The position numbers were made by a program, and so were the translations under genes. DNA of 64,000 nucleotides from UBA4722 sp044221135 (GTDB lineage Bacteria; Pseudomonadota; Gammaproteobacteria; DSM-16500): the NCBI GenBank assembly GCA_044221135.1, contig JBGAPT010000006.1, forward strand, positions 20,068 to 84,067. Direction: 5' to 3'. Of this stretch, positions 45,278 through 54,042 are shown one piece after another. A model generated the notes under the pieces. It was not told the DNA's origin. It saw nothing but the letters and a program-made list of their open reading frames with translations, and made no database searches. Each line of letters opens with the position of its first letter. The stretch's first letter is position 1.

Positions 45278-45316
45278 CCAGATTTAATTAATCAACTAAA
45301 AATGCTACATTTAAGC

Positions 45317-46705
45317 TCAAGTGTTCGTTATGAAGTAACCTCTTATATACTCCTCTAATTGGCTAATGGTAACCCTACTTTGTTTCATAGAGTCTCGTTC
45401 ACGAATAGTAACAGTGTCATACAAAGAAACATCACCATTTTTTCCAACTGTTTCAAAATCTATTGTAATGCATAACGGAGTGCCTATTTCATCATGTCTC
45501 CTATAACTTTTTCCAATATTGCCGGTGTCTTCATAAGAAACACGTCCAATAGATAAAGACTGGATCTTCTGTCTTATAGATTTAGCTTTTTCTACAATAT
45601 CTGGGTTATTTCTTGCCAATGGGATTACAGCAACCTTCACAGGCGCTAAGTGAGGTTTAATTTTAAGTAAAATACGCTTGTTATTATCACCTAAAATTTC
45701 CTCTGTATAAGCTTCAACCAAAATGGCTAAAACTCCTCTATCAACCCCCGCTGACGGCTCAATAACATATGGCACAATAAAGCGGTTAGTTTTTAAATCA
45801 AGAATACCGAGTTTAGCTGTACTTTCACTATTTTTCTTAACTGAGGAATTGAGATTTAGCTCCGCTTGATATCGTGAATGAGATCCTAAATCAAAATCAG
45901 TTCTATTTGCTACACCTTCTATTTCTTCAAACCCGTGAGGGAAATTATAAAGAATATCTACAGTTTTTTTTGCATAATGGGCTAATTGTGTTTTATCTTG
46001 TGTAACAAGCTGTAAATTATCTGGATGCAATCCTTGATTTTTCCACCACTCAATTCTTAATTGAACCCACTTTTCATGCCATTCGTCATCTTCTCCAGGA
46101 TTGACAAAATATTCTATTTCCATTTGTTCGAATTCTCTTACCCTGAATATAAAATTTCGAGGAGTTATTTCATTACGAAATGCTTTTCCAATTTGGGCTA
46201 TTCCAAAAGGTAATTTTTTAGAAGTTGCATCAACGACGTTTTTAAAATTTGTAAATATGCCTTGAGCAGTTTCTGGGCGTAGATAGGCGAAAGAAACAGC
46301 TTCTTGTATAGGCCCAATACTTGTTTTAAACATCATATTAAATGGTCTGGGTTCAGTAAGATTTTTAGAACCACAGTTATCACATTTACCGTCAACTAAA
46401 TGGTCAGAACGCCATCGGTGTTTACAGTCATGACAATCAACCATCATATCGGCAAATGTATCTTCATGCCCTGAATAACAAAAAATTGATTTATGAGATA
46501 AAATAGAGGAGTCTAGCCCTACAACATCATCACGCTCATAAATATTTGAACGCCACCAGGCTGCCTTGAGATTGTTTTTTATTTCTACCCCTAAAGGGCC
46601 GTAATCATATACACCCTGTAAACCACCATATATTTCACCGCTTTGAAATATAAATCCTCGCCGTTTACATAATGAAATTACTTCGTCTAAATTCTTTGCA
46701 GCCAT
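45317..46705 (-). CDS. glyQS: Single-chain (alpha2-type) glycyl-tRNA synthetase
   Basis: This 462-residue class II synthetase charges tRNA-Gly. It is the dimeric alpha2 type found in Thermus, Staphylococcus, archaea and eukaryotes, not the alpha2beta2 GlyQ/GlyS usual in gammaproteobacteria. Visible features are the N-terminal RRGFIFQSGEIYGGLQGVYD, a zinc-finger-like insertion with CHDC and CDNC (residues about 76-97), motif 2 FRNEITPRNFIFRVREFEQME and the anticodon-binding domain from about residue 355. AGGA precedes the ATG. It is the last gene of the phosphonate operon, 24 bases after the HAD-HIT gene. It may protect the host from a product that attacks the native enzyme, or supply glycyl-tRNA to biosynthesis. 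Confidence 0.93.
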   Translation of the reverse strand: MAAKNLDEVISLCKRRGFIFQSGEIYGGLQGVYDYGPLGVEIKNNLKAAWWRSNIYERDDVVGLDSSILSHKSIFCYSGHEDTFADMMVDCHDCKHRWRSDHLVDGKCDNCGSKNLTEPRPFNMMFKTSIGPIQEAVSFAYLRPETAQGIFTNFKNVVDATSKKLPFGIAQIGKAFRNEITPRNFIFRVREFEQMEIEYFVNPGEDDEWHEKWVQLRIEWWKNQGLHPDNLQLVTQDKTQLAHYAKKTVDILYNFPHGFEEIEGVANRTDFDLGSHSRYQAELNLNSSVKKNSESTAKLGILDLKTNRFIVPYVIEPSAGVDRGVLAILVEAYTEEILGDNNKRILLKIKPHLAPVKVAVIPLARNNPDIVEKAKSIRQKIQSLSIGRVSYEDTGNIGKSYRRHDEIGTPLCITIDFETVGKNGDVSLYDTVTIRERDSMKQSRVTISQLEEYIRGYFITNT

Positions 46706-46728
46706 ACCATTCCTAAATTAATCAACCA

Positions 46729-47793
46729 TCAACCCCTTAACAGGGCATTTTTAATAGTTTCTTTTATTGCTAATAAACAACCACCATTTATAAAATGCTT
46801 TTGGTCATATGGAGAATAATTCATTCCCCATCGCTTATCAGTAAATTCTACTTCATGGAAATAACGCTTGCTTTTATATCGAGGTACAAAATGCACATGA
46901 AGCTTTCTGTAAACGTTACACAAAGACGAATAGTTTATCAAGTCTGGCTGGAATAAAGTATATAATACGATTTTTATTTTTTTAGAAATAGAAAGAAATT
47001 CTTTCATTTCGACATCAGTTATATCAGAAAAATCCCTATCATTATCACTCCTTGCTACTAAATACATTCTTCCTAAGTAACTTTGATTATCGTGTAAGTA
47101 GAGATCCCAATTGTCATATTCTTTAATCTTAAGATAGCTGTAATCTATATTCTTAAATTTAGCTATATCTTCATATTCAGCAGAAACGTCGACCCCTAGC
47201 TCTCGTAATTGTTGAGACAATTTTTTAAAATCATTTTTATAAAGTATAGAATACATACCAACTTCACTAGCTATTTTGACACAATCTTCATTATCATCTA
47301 GAAAAATTGTTTCGTAAGTAGGGATTTTCATTACTTTTAATTGAGTAGAAGCGAGAGTATATAGTCTCTTATCAATTTTATGTAATCCAGTACTAAATGA
47401 ATAAAGTTGAAAATCAAAAAGATGTTTAAAACAATATTTTTTTTCAAGATAGTCGACTCTATCAGAAATGTTTCCGGAAATGATTCCAAGATAATATTTT
47501 TTTGATAATGACTTAACCATATGATGAATTTTATAATCAATAGTAAAAGAATCATACCAGAGATATTTAAAATCAATATTATTTAGATGAGGATATTTTT
47601 TATATACATATGTCCAGTAATCATAAGAAGAAATTTTATTTATTCTAAGATCCCAGCTTTTATCACCATAATAAATATCTTGTAATATTGGCATGGAAAT
47701 AGAGTAGTTTTTATTAAGAAAATCTATAACTTTTTTTGTTCCATCGCTAAAATATACGCCACCAAGGTCAAAAACAACGGCTGATACCTTCAC
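46729..47793 (-). CDS. HAD hydrolase-HIT domain fusion protein
   Basis: This 354-residue protein has two parts. Residues 1 to about 200 are a HAD-like hydrolase: the motif DLGGVYFSDG (nucleophile Asp near residue 9), then IISGNISDRVDYLEKKY and TIFLDDNEDCVKIA. The C-terminal part is a HIT-type domain, with KLHVHFVPRYKSKRYFHEV (HxHxxP) near residue 300. The start is GTG, with GGAGGG upstream, directly after the DUF62 stop. The fusion hints at hydrolysis or transfer of a nucleotide- or phosphate-linked intermediate; the substrate is not known. Confidence 0.82.
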   Translation of the reverse strand: MKVSAVVFDLGGVYFSDGTKKVIDFLNKNYSISMPILQDIYYGDKSWDLRINKISSYDYWTYVYKKYPHLNNIDFKYLWYDSFTIDYKIHHMVKSLSKKYYLGIISGNISDRVDYLEKKYCFKHLFDFQLYSFSTGLHKIDKRLYTLASTQLKVMKIPTYETIFLDDNEDCVKIASEVGMYSILYKNDFKKLSQQLRELGVDVSAEYEDIAKFKNIDYSYLKIKEYDNWDLYLHDNQSYLGRMYLVARSDNDRDFSDITDVEMKEFLSISKKIKIVLYTLFQPDLINYSSLCNVYRKLHVHFVPRYKSKRYFHEVEFTDKRWGMNYSPYDQKHFINGGCLLAIKETIKNALLRG

Positions 47794-48600
47794 TTATATT
47801 GCCCTCCAAGAGATTACATCTCCTTCAGTAACAGATAATTCTTCAGCGGAATTTTTTGATCTAACTTTGCCTAATTCGGGCATAGAGTCAAGTGAACTGC
47901 CAGAAAATAAAACCCATGTGCCATCGGGCATGCTTTTCATTTTATTAGAATAAACTGCATCGCATTTATAATCATTATTTACTAGAATTTCTATACGGCA
48001 TCCTTCTACAAGGTCTGTCACTTTAGGAGATTTAATTTTCATTAATCCAAAATTATCACAATGAATTACTGTGCCGTTTTTAATTTTATAACTCGAAATT
48101 TTATTAAGATCAAACTCTTCTCCTATTTCATCAAGTGGTATTTTAGATAGTAATTTTACAACTGTTGGTGCTTGTACATATTTACCGCCAAAAGATTTAT
48201 TATTTTTTATCCTATCTATTTTATTCTTGTAAATATATTCCAGACCCAATTCTTCAAACGTCCAATTGAAATAACCTGAATTATTTCCAACAAATAAAAT
48301 TCCGTTTTTGGTCTGCCCAAAAATTCTATCAGGGTTACTCTTGGTGCCATTAACAACTACAAGGAATGTAGTGCCTGCTGGATAAATATCAGCCATTAAC
48401 CTGATTGCAAAAGCTGCATTCTCTATAGAGAATTTCTTCACAGAAACTAACGGATCAATTTTAACATTTGAAACACTATTCTTATAAAATTCATTACCTA
48501 ATGTTTGGTACAATTCATTGTAAGCTATATCCGTACAATCGCTAATTATAACTATTTTTTTTTCTTCATCTTCAGGGTTGTTTTTTTTAAAATTATTCAA
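47794..48600 (-). CDS. DUF62/SAM-cleaving (chlorinase/fluorinase/SAM hydrolase) superfamily protein
   Basis: This 268-residue protein matches the DUF62 group, in which nucleophilic water or halide attacks C5' of S-adenosylmethionine. Shared blocks are VIISDCTDIAYNE at the N-terminus, AAFAIRLMADIYPAGTTFLVVV and ILFVGNNSGYFNWTFEELG, with a C-terminal beta-barrel-like domain. The usual THEIPP-type His of SAM hydroxide adenosyltransferases aligns with KIDPLVSV, lacking His, so the water-activating triad looks altered. Overlaps the nucleotidyltransferase stop by 4 bases. It may halogenate or hydrolyse SAM, or make an adenosyl intermediate; which cannot be told. Confidence 0.82.
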   Translation of the reverse strand: MNNFKKNNPEDEEKKIVIISDCTDIAYNELYQTLGNEFYKNSVSNVKIDPLVSVKKFSIENAAFAIRLMADIYPAGTTFLVVVNGTKSNPDRIFGQTKNGILFVGNNSGYFNWTFEELGLEYIYKNKIDRIKNNKSFGGKYVQAPTVVKLLSKIPLDEIGEEFDLNKISSYKIKNGTVIHCDNFGLMKIKSPKVTDLVEGCRIEILVNNDYKCDAVYSNKMKSMPDGTWVLFSGSSLDSMPELGKVRSKNSAEELSVTEGDVISWRAI

Positions 48601-49376
48601 GCTTTATTCTCCAATTTTAATTTAATTTCCTGCGAGAATGAGGTAATATCACTGTATATAATCTCAATATTTTCTAGTAAATAGCCAATGATGGTCAGTA
48701 ATTTCGATTGATTAGATTGAATAATATCCCATTCATCTTTGATGTGATTTAGGGTATTTGTAAGATTTTTATCTACCTTGTGAAAATATTTAATAAGAAA
48801 ACTATTATTAATTTCTTCACTAATAAAACCTGATTTTATAAAAATGGCATTTCTCACGAAGTGCTTAGTACGTTTTGTTAGATGTTTACCGAAACTAGCT
48901 AATTCTTCTGTTGCGTTACTACATTTCATATATCGATCTCTTAAATCATGGATTAAGTAAACCAGATTCGAATAACAATCACGTCGCACCCAATCATTAA
49001 GGGTTAGAGATTTTTTCAAATAATGATTATTTTTAATAAGTAAAGATTTAGCATCTTTTAACATGCTTGAATAATATAATGGCTTCATGCCGTGATAATG
49101 ATTAACACTTAAAATATCATTAAGGTCGACTAAGGTAATGCTAACCTTTACATTCGAATCAGATAAAAAATTGTACATCTCCTTTACTGCTTGATGTACC
49201 TCAAAGCTTATAATTTTTACAATCACAGTAAAATCTAAATCACTCCAATTACAATTATAAGAAAAACGTTTGGTATCATTGCCGAATGTGCCTCTTATTA
49301 ACAAATCATATACACCAGGAATTTTTCTTCCTAAAGAAAAGAAATTGTCTATAATATTTTGATAAGGATTATTCAT
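48597..49376 (-). CDS. Pol-beta-type nucleotidyltransferase
   Basis: This 259-residue protein has a minimal nucleotidyltransferase signature: LIRGTFGND followed by NWSDLDFTVIVK (DxD motif near residues 45-47), with a third candidate Asp in VDLND. The rest is helical. The family includes aminoglycoside nucleotidyltransferases and tRNA enzymes. In this operon it could add a nucleotide to a phosphonate intermediate (CMP-activation is known in phosphonate pathways) or inactivate the product. Start has no clear ribosome site and may be translationally coupled. Confidence 0.78.
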   Translation of the reverse strand: MNNPYQNIIDNFFSLGRKIPGVYDLLIRGTFGNDTKRFSYNCNWSDLDFTVIVKIISFEVHQAVKEMYNFLSDSNVKVSITLVDLNDILSVNHYHGMKPLYYSSMLKDAKSLLIKNNHYLKKSLTLNDWVRRDCYSNLVYLIHDLRDRYMKCSNATEELASFGKHLTKRTKHFVRNAIFIKSGFISEEINNSFLIKYFHKVDKNLTNTLNHIKDEWDIIQSNQSKLLTIIGYLLENIEIIYSDITSFSQEIKLKLENKA

Positions 49377-49389
49377 TTTTATAATTCAT

Positions 49390-50451
49390 TTAGCTAATGT
49401 TAATTTGATGCTTTTGGAAAAGCATTAATAATTCGTTAGATATTGTAATGCCTACATTCATTTTAGTAGCTCTATTACCTAAAGACTTAGAACCTGGAAC
49501 CCTGAAATTTGCGCCTTGCTGAGTGATAAGTTGTACTAATAAGTCAGATTTCTCGATAAAATAAGTGTCATCTGTAAAATGAGCAATGCTGAAAGCCATA
49601 AAGAAATCTCCTTTGTTTGGGTGCTTATTCATATATCGAGTGCCTGTTACTTCTGGATTAACAACTCCGCCTATTAAATGCCCTGCAAGAATACTTACTA
49701 ACATGGATATTAACGAACCTTTTATATCAGCATCTATAGTATGCATCCCACCTTTCAATGCTTTTAATGGTTCATTTGTATCTCTACCAGAAGAGTCAAC
49801 TGCCCAGCCTAAGGGTATTTTCTTGTTATTATTTAAATAATCAATAATTGTTGATCTTGATACTTTAGAAGTAGAAAAATCAGCTGTTACTGGATCAGCA
49901 CTTGTTGGAAAAGAATATGAAATTGGGTTTGTACCAAATGTCTTCGTTCTTCCTCCTGCAATTATTACTGCAGGAGAAGATGTACTCATCACTAATCCTA
50001 CACAATTATTGTGGCTTGCAATTTCACTATAATAAGATAAAACTCCAATATGTCCCGCATTTATAACACCTACCACGCCGACACCAGACTTATGAGCTTT
50101 TTTTATAGCTAAGTGCATAGCCTTTTTAGCTACAGGCTGCCCTAACCCAAATTGCCCATCTATAATGGCCATAGATAAGCTAGATTTTATTAACTTAGGT
50201 TGAGATGTTAAACTAAGAGTACCTTGAGAAACTCCCTCTGCTATCTGAAAAATTCTTTCTACTCCATGGAAAGGATAACCTCTAAGGTCACCTTCCACTA
50301 AAATTTCCGCGGTTATCAAAGCAATGTTTTTTCTTAACCCTATTTTAATTAAAAAAGAGGCTAAGCAAATTATAAGTTGCTTTACTGAAACAGTAATCAT
50401 CTTATTGTTATTTTTATTGGTATCCATATCCGCTAACATTTTTACCATCAT
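49390..50451 (-). CDS. Ldh_2-family (malate/lactate dehydrogenase-like) oxidoreductase
   Basis: This NAD(P)-dependent 2-oxo/2-hydroxyacid dehydrogenase is about 350 residues. Family features are RGYPFHGVERI with the conserved His, GVINAGHIGVLSYYSEIA, and FGTNPISYSFPTS. In a PEP-mutase operon with no visible phosphonopyruvate decarboxylase, it is a natural candidate to reduce phosphonopyruvate to phosphonolactate. Several ATGs compete (50451, 50448, 50439, 50427, 50400); the first overlaps the MFS stop. The 5' end is therefore uncertain. Confidence 0.85.
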   Translation of the reverse strand: MMVKMLADMDTNKNNNKMITVSVKQLIICLASFLIKIGLRKNIALITAEILVEGDLRGYPFHGVERIFQIAEGVSQGTLSLTSQPKLIKSSLSMAIIDGQFGLGQPVAKKAMHLAIKKAHKSGVGVVGVINAGHIGVLSYYSEIASHNNCVGLVMSTSSPAVIIAGGRTKTFGTNPISYSFPTSADPVTADFSTSKVSRSTIIDYLNNNKKIPLGWAVDSSGRDTNEPLKALKGGMHTIDADIKGSLISMLVSILAGHLIGGVVNPEVTGTRYMNKHPNKGDFFMAFSIAHFTDDTYFIEKSDLLVQLITQQGANFRVPGSKSLGNRATKMNVGITISNELLMLFQKHQINIS

Positions 50452-51844
50452 CAGAATTTAACCGGATAAAAATTAATACTGCCATGAGACAGATAAGCCC
50501 TAAAGATATAAAAGTGTAACTAAACGCTTTAATCATAAATTCTTGTGTCAAATTAAAGTAATGGGAAAAAAAAGCTAAAAATAAAGCTGCAATTGCAACT
50601 CCGATACCCCATGCGGCTTGCTGGATTGCCGCAGCCATGCTCGTAGCACTACTTGCGTGTTCATCAGAAATATCAACGTAATTAATTGCGTTCATAGTAG
50701 TGAGCTGCAATGATGTACAGGTTCCATAAAAGAATAAAATTAATATTAAACAATATATAGGTAATCCTCTATAAATAAATGCCAATAAAAACGTAGCGGT
50801 ACTTGATAAAATAGCATTCCCCACTAACACTTGTTTAAATCCCAATTTTTTTATTATTTTTTTACCAAAAATTTTCATTATCAAAAGGCCAGCAGCCATA
50901 GGTAGAAATAATATGCCTGATTTTATTGCAGTCATCCCCAAGCTTATTTGGAATATTAGCGGTAAAAGGTAAGGAACTCCCCCCATTCCTATCCGGCTAA
51001 ATAAGTTACCTAATAACCCGAGTCTAAATGTGCGAACTGCCAATATTTTCAAATTTAAAACAGGTTGTTTTATATTTGTTGCATATATAACATATAAAAA
51101 AAATGAAAGAACGGATATAAAAGTTAACATAATAGACGTATCATTGAATTTTCCCATATCACCTGCTATTTCAAAACTAATAGATAGAGTGGATAAGCCA
51201 ATCCCAAACAAAAAAAATCCAACACCATCAAATTTTCTTATACAGGAAGCTTTAATGTTTTGGATAAATACCTGTGATAAGAAAATGCCTATGATACCGA
51301 TAGGGATATTTAAATAAAAAATCCATCTCCATGACATATATGTGACAATCAAACCGCCAATTACAGGGCCTAGTGCAAAACCTGCTACAGCTGGAATCGA
51401 GACGTAATTAATAACCTTTACAAATTCTTTTTTGGGAAACAAACGAAGCAATATAAGTCTACCCACAGGCATCATCATTGCTCCACCTGCCCCTTGAATA
51501 AACCTTGCAATGGCTAAAGTTGAAACATTTTCAGACGTTGCACATAGCATTGAACCGAAAATAAAAATAAATATTGCGATAGAAAAAATAGTGCATATCC
51601 CATATTTATCTGCAAGCCAGCCGCTTATTGGTATAAATATAGACAAACTTAATAAATAGACGGTGATTGCAATTTTAAGTACAATAGGAGATGCTCCAAA
51701 TGCAAAAGAGATTTGGGGTATTGCAATATTCAGAATAGTTGCATCAAGTGTTTCTATAAATAAAGAAAACGCAATAATCCATGGAATATAATATGATGCA
51801 CTCGTTTCTTTATAACACCCCATCTTATTAATAGATTCCAACAT
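50414..51844 (-). CDS. MFS transporter, DHA2 (EmrB/QacA) type
   Basis: About 14 predicted membrane helices fit a DHA2 drug:proton antiporter. Motif A is present as GWLADKYG after helix 2, the helix 5 region reads VAGFALGPVIGGLIV, and the first helix has FIETLDATILNIAIPQI, as in EmrB. I chose ATG 51844; ATG 51823 lies just after the upstream stop and is also possible, and the open frame to 51967 is a shadow of the upstream gene. It probably exports the cluster product. Confidence 0.88.
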   Translation of the reverse strand: MLESINKMGCYKETSASYYIPWIIAFSLFIETLDATILNIAIPQISFAFGASPIVLKIAITVYLLSLSIFIPISGWLADKYGICTIFSIAIFIFIFGSMLCATSENVSTLAIARFIQGAGGAMMMPVGRLILLRLFPKKEFVKVINYVSIPAVAGFALGPVIGGLIVTYMSWRWIFYLNIPIGIIGIFLSQVFIQNIKASCIRKFDGVGFFLFGIGLSTLSISFEIAGDMGKFNDTSIMLTFISVLSFFLYVIYATNIKQPVLNLKILAVRTFRLGLLGNLFSRIGMGGVPYLLPLIFQISLGMTAIKSGILFLPMAAGLLIMKIFGKKIIKKLGFKQVLVGNAILSSTATFLLAFIYRGLPIYCLILILFFYGTCTSLQLTTMNAINYVDISDEHASSATSMAAAIQQAAWGIGVAIAALFLAFFSHYFNLTQEFMIKAFSYTFISLGLICLMAVLIFIRLNSDDGKNVSGYGYQ

Positions 51845-53039
51845 TATAGTGTTTTTCCAATATGTGCCAGCTATCGATATCCATATCTTGCATGGCTTGC
51901 TTTGTTTTTGCAGGACATTTTCTAGCGGTAGTAAATATTTTTTCCAATTTATAAAATAAATCATCAAAATTTTTATCTAAAGAATACCTTAAAAAGCTAA
52001 CTTTTCCGCGCGGTCTTCTATTAGAAGCAGGAGGCGAAGATATTCCCCAATTAAATGCTCTCATTAATAAAATTTCAGGCCCTTGCATTCCTGCTAATAA
52101 CGCAGAGATATTAGCCAAAAAATCTCCTAATAGAAAGCAAACATCTCTTGGAGCACAGGCCCCATTTTTTACTCTATCCCAACTTTTTAAGTCATTGTCT
52201 GTAGGAAAATCAGTTTTATAAAAATCTTCATCTCGTACTCCTATTGACTTCAAGAAGTCATATAAAGTCTTATTGCCATTAACACATAAACTATGTCCTT
52301 GTTCATGCAATTCTAAAACTTTTAGGGTCAATCTAAAAATTTCATCAAAATCTTTGAGTGTATGCGATAAAGCGTGTACTTCTTTATAAGCACCTATGTT
52401 CCACCATTCATTGTTTTTAATAGTTGGAAAAGGTTTATTAGAATACAAATGCAAAGTAGCTGCTAAAACTGCAATTGACAACATTTGATAATAATAAACA
52501 GGACTTTTTTGTATATTAAATCCATAATACATCAATCCTCCTACTGAGGTAAATCGGCTATTATAAATTCTAGATATTAGTCCATAACTTGTTGCTTCGA
52601 TTTTTAGTTCTGGGAAAATTGCAAAACCAAATTTGTTTGCAAAATATAATTCTTTGCTCAAAGAATAATTTCTTATAATTTCATTAAACTTTTTAGTTAT
52701 TTTTTCTCGGGCTTCCGAGATATTGTCATTCATTGATATAAGATCTTTATAATAGGGATAATTCTCGATAAACTCATTATTCGTTAAAGATATAACTTTT
52801 TTTAATAATTTGACACGTTCTTGATACGAAGAATAATATCGTTCCAACGTACTATGGAAATCTTTCTTATTGTTTTCATAGTATAATCGCAAGATTGTTT
52901 GGTGTTGATGTCTATCTAGCAAATTTTCAGAGGCTATGGATTTTTCATCTACTTTATTTAAATAGAGCAATCGCTCCAATAGAACAAGAGATCTACAGAG
53001 ATCGAGAGGAGAATGTGTTATACTGCTCATATTACGCAT
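51828..53039 (-). CDS. Unknown protein with HExxH motif
   Basis: This roughly 403-residue protein has an HEQGH sequence (LELHEQGHSLCVNG, near residue 250), the zinc-binding pattern of metallopeptidases. A possible third ligand could lie in DFLANISALLAG about 70 residues later. The rest is helical and polar. I do not recognise the family. The start is TTG at 53045 or ATG at 53039 or 53030; I took 53039. It lies between the RlmN-like and MFS genes, so it belongs to the operon. A peptidase, or a metal-dependent enzyme of the pathway, would both fit. Confidence 0.72.
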   Translation of the reverse strand: MRNMSSITHSPLDLCRSLVLLERLLYLNKVDEKSIASENLLDRHQHQTILRLYYENNKKDFHSTLERYYSSYQERVKLLKKVISLTNNEFIENYPYYKDLISMNDNISEAREKITKKFNEIIRNYSLSKELYFANKFGFAIFPELKIEATSYGLISRIYNSRFTSVGGLMYYGFNIQKSPVYYYQMLSIAVLAATLHLYSNKPFPTIKNNEWWNIGAYKEVHALSHTLKDFDEIFRLTLKVLELHEQGHSLCVNGNKTLYDFLKSIGVRDEDFYKTDFPTDNDLKSWDRVKNGACAPRDVCFLLGDFLANISALLAGMQGPEILLMRAFNWGISSPPASNRRPRGKVSFLRYSLDKNFDDLFYKLEKIFTTARKCPAKTKQAMQDMDIDSWHILEKHYNVGIY

Positions 53040-53070
53040 ATCCAATTAATATTATCTATATTATAGTCAT

Positions 53071-54026
53071 TTAATTAGGTACAGAAGCTTGTGTTCCTTT
53101 TAATACTCTTTTGGCAACTTTTTCATTTATTTTTTTTATTAATTGGCCGCAACCCCCATCTACATCTCTACCTTTACTAATTTGAATGATAGTGTCAACA
53201 CCACTTTCTGAAACTATTTCCTTAAACTTGTAGCCCACCTCATCAGTAACTCTTTGATATGGTATCCCTGGGGTTACGTTATAAAGTTGTATTTGGGCCT
53301 CGAAATAGCGGGGGTCAAGCAGTTTCGGGCCTCGAAATAGCGGGGGTCAAGCAGTTTCGCAAAATCTTTAGCATGCTGCTCGGTGTCATTTATATCTTTT
53401 AATAATAAATAAGTAGCTTTTACTAAGGTACCGGTCTTTTCTGCAAAAGCTTTGCACGCGTCTATGACTGACTCTATTGGGTATTTTTTAGTAATTGGCA
53501 TTATTTGCACGCGCTCGTTATTGTAAGGAGAATGAATTGAAATAAACAACTTCATGTTAAGGGTTAATGGAAGGTCTGCAAGTTCATAAATGCGATCTGA
53601 TAAGCCAACTGTTGAAATTGCTATTTTATTAAGATGAGTAAATTTTTCTCTCGCTTGATAACAAAACTGTACTACATTATCATAATTCATTAATGGTTCA
53701 CCCATCCCCATTAATACAATATTAAACCCTACGGTTTCCGACTCTAATTTATTTAAAATTATATCGTCTCTAATAAGAGTTATTTCCTCTAACATTTCTT
53801 GAGGAGTAAGATCTGCAAAAAAACCACCATAAGCAGTTGCACAAAACTTACAGCCCATAGCACAACCAGCTTGAGAAGATATGCATATATGATAAATTTC
53901 ATATGGCACTCCTTTCCAAGGAGGCAAACGAAAATAAATAGATTCGAATTTATTACCATTTTTATCATTAAATGCATATTTAATGCTTCCATCAGTGGAC
54001 GGTACTCGCTCAATTATTTTTATCAT
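53071..54026 (-). pseudogene. RlmN/Cfr-type radical SAM enzyme, frameshifted by a 32-bp tandem duplication
   Basis: The first 222 codons read normally. ICISSQAGCAMGCKFCATA carries the CxxxCxxC cluster (residues 55, 59, 62) and a Cys at 48, the same 7-residue spacing as the methyl-transfer Cys of RlmN. At 53296-53359 two identical 32-bp units follow each other and shift the frame to an early stop at 53274. Removing one unit restores a 307-codon frame ending at 53071 with DVDGGCGQLIKK, which holds the second catalytic Cys of RlmN. The N-terminal RNA-binding domain of RlmN is absent. It may be an rRNA methyltransferase giving self-resistance or a natural-product methylase. AAGGA precedes the start. 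Confidence 0.85.
53296..53359. repeat. Exact 32-bp tandem duplication inside the radical SAM gene
   Basis: Units 53296-53327 and 53328-53359 are identical at all 32 positions. The length is not a multiple of three, so each gain or loss switches the reading frame. The remainder of the original frame downstream is undamaged, implying that the duplication is recent, reversible, or an assembly error. Confidence 0.95.
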
Positions 54027-54042
54027 ACGGTATTCCTTTATT

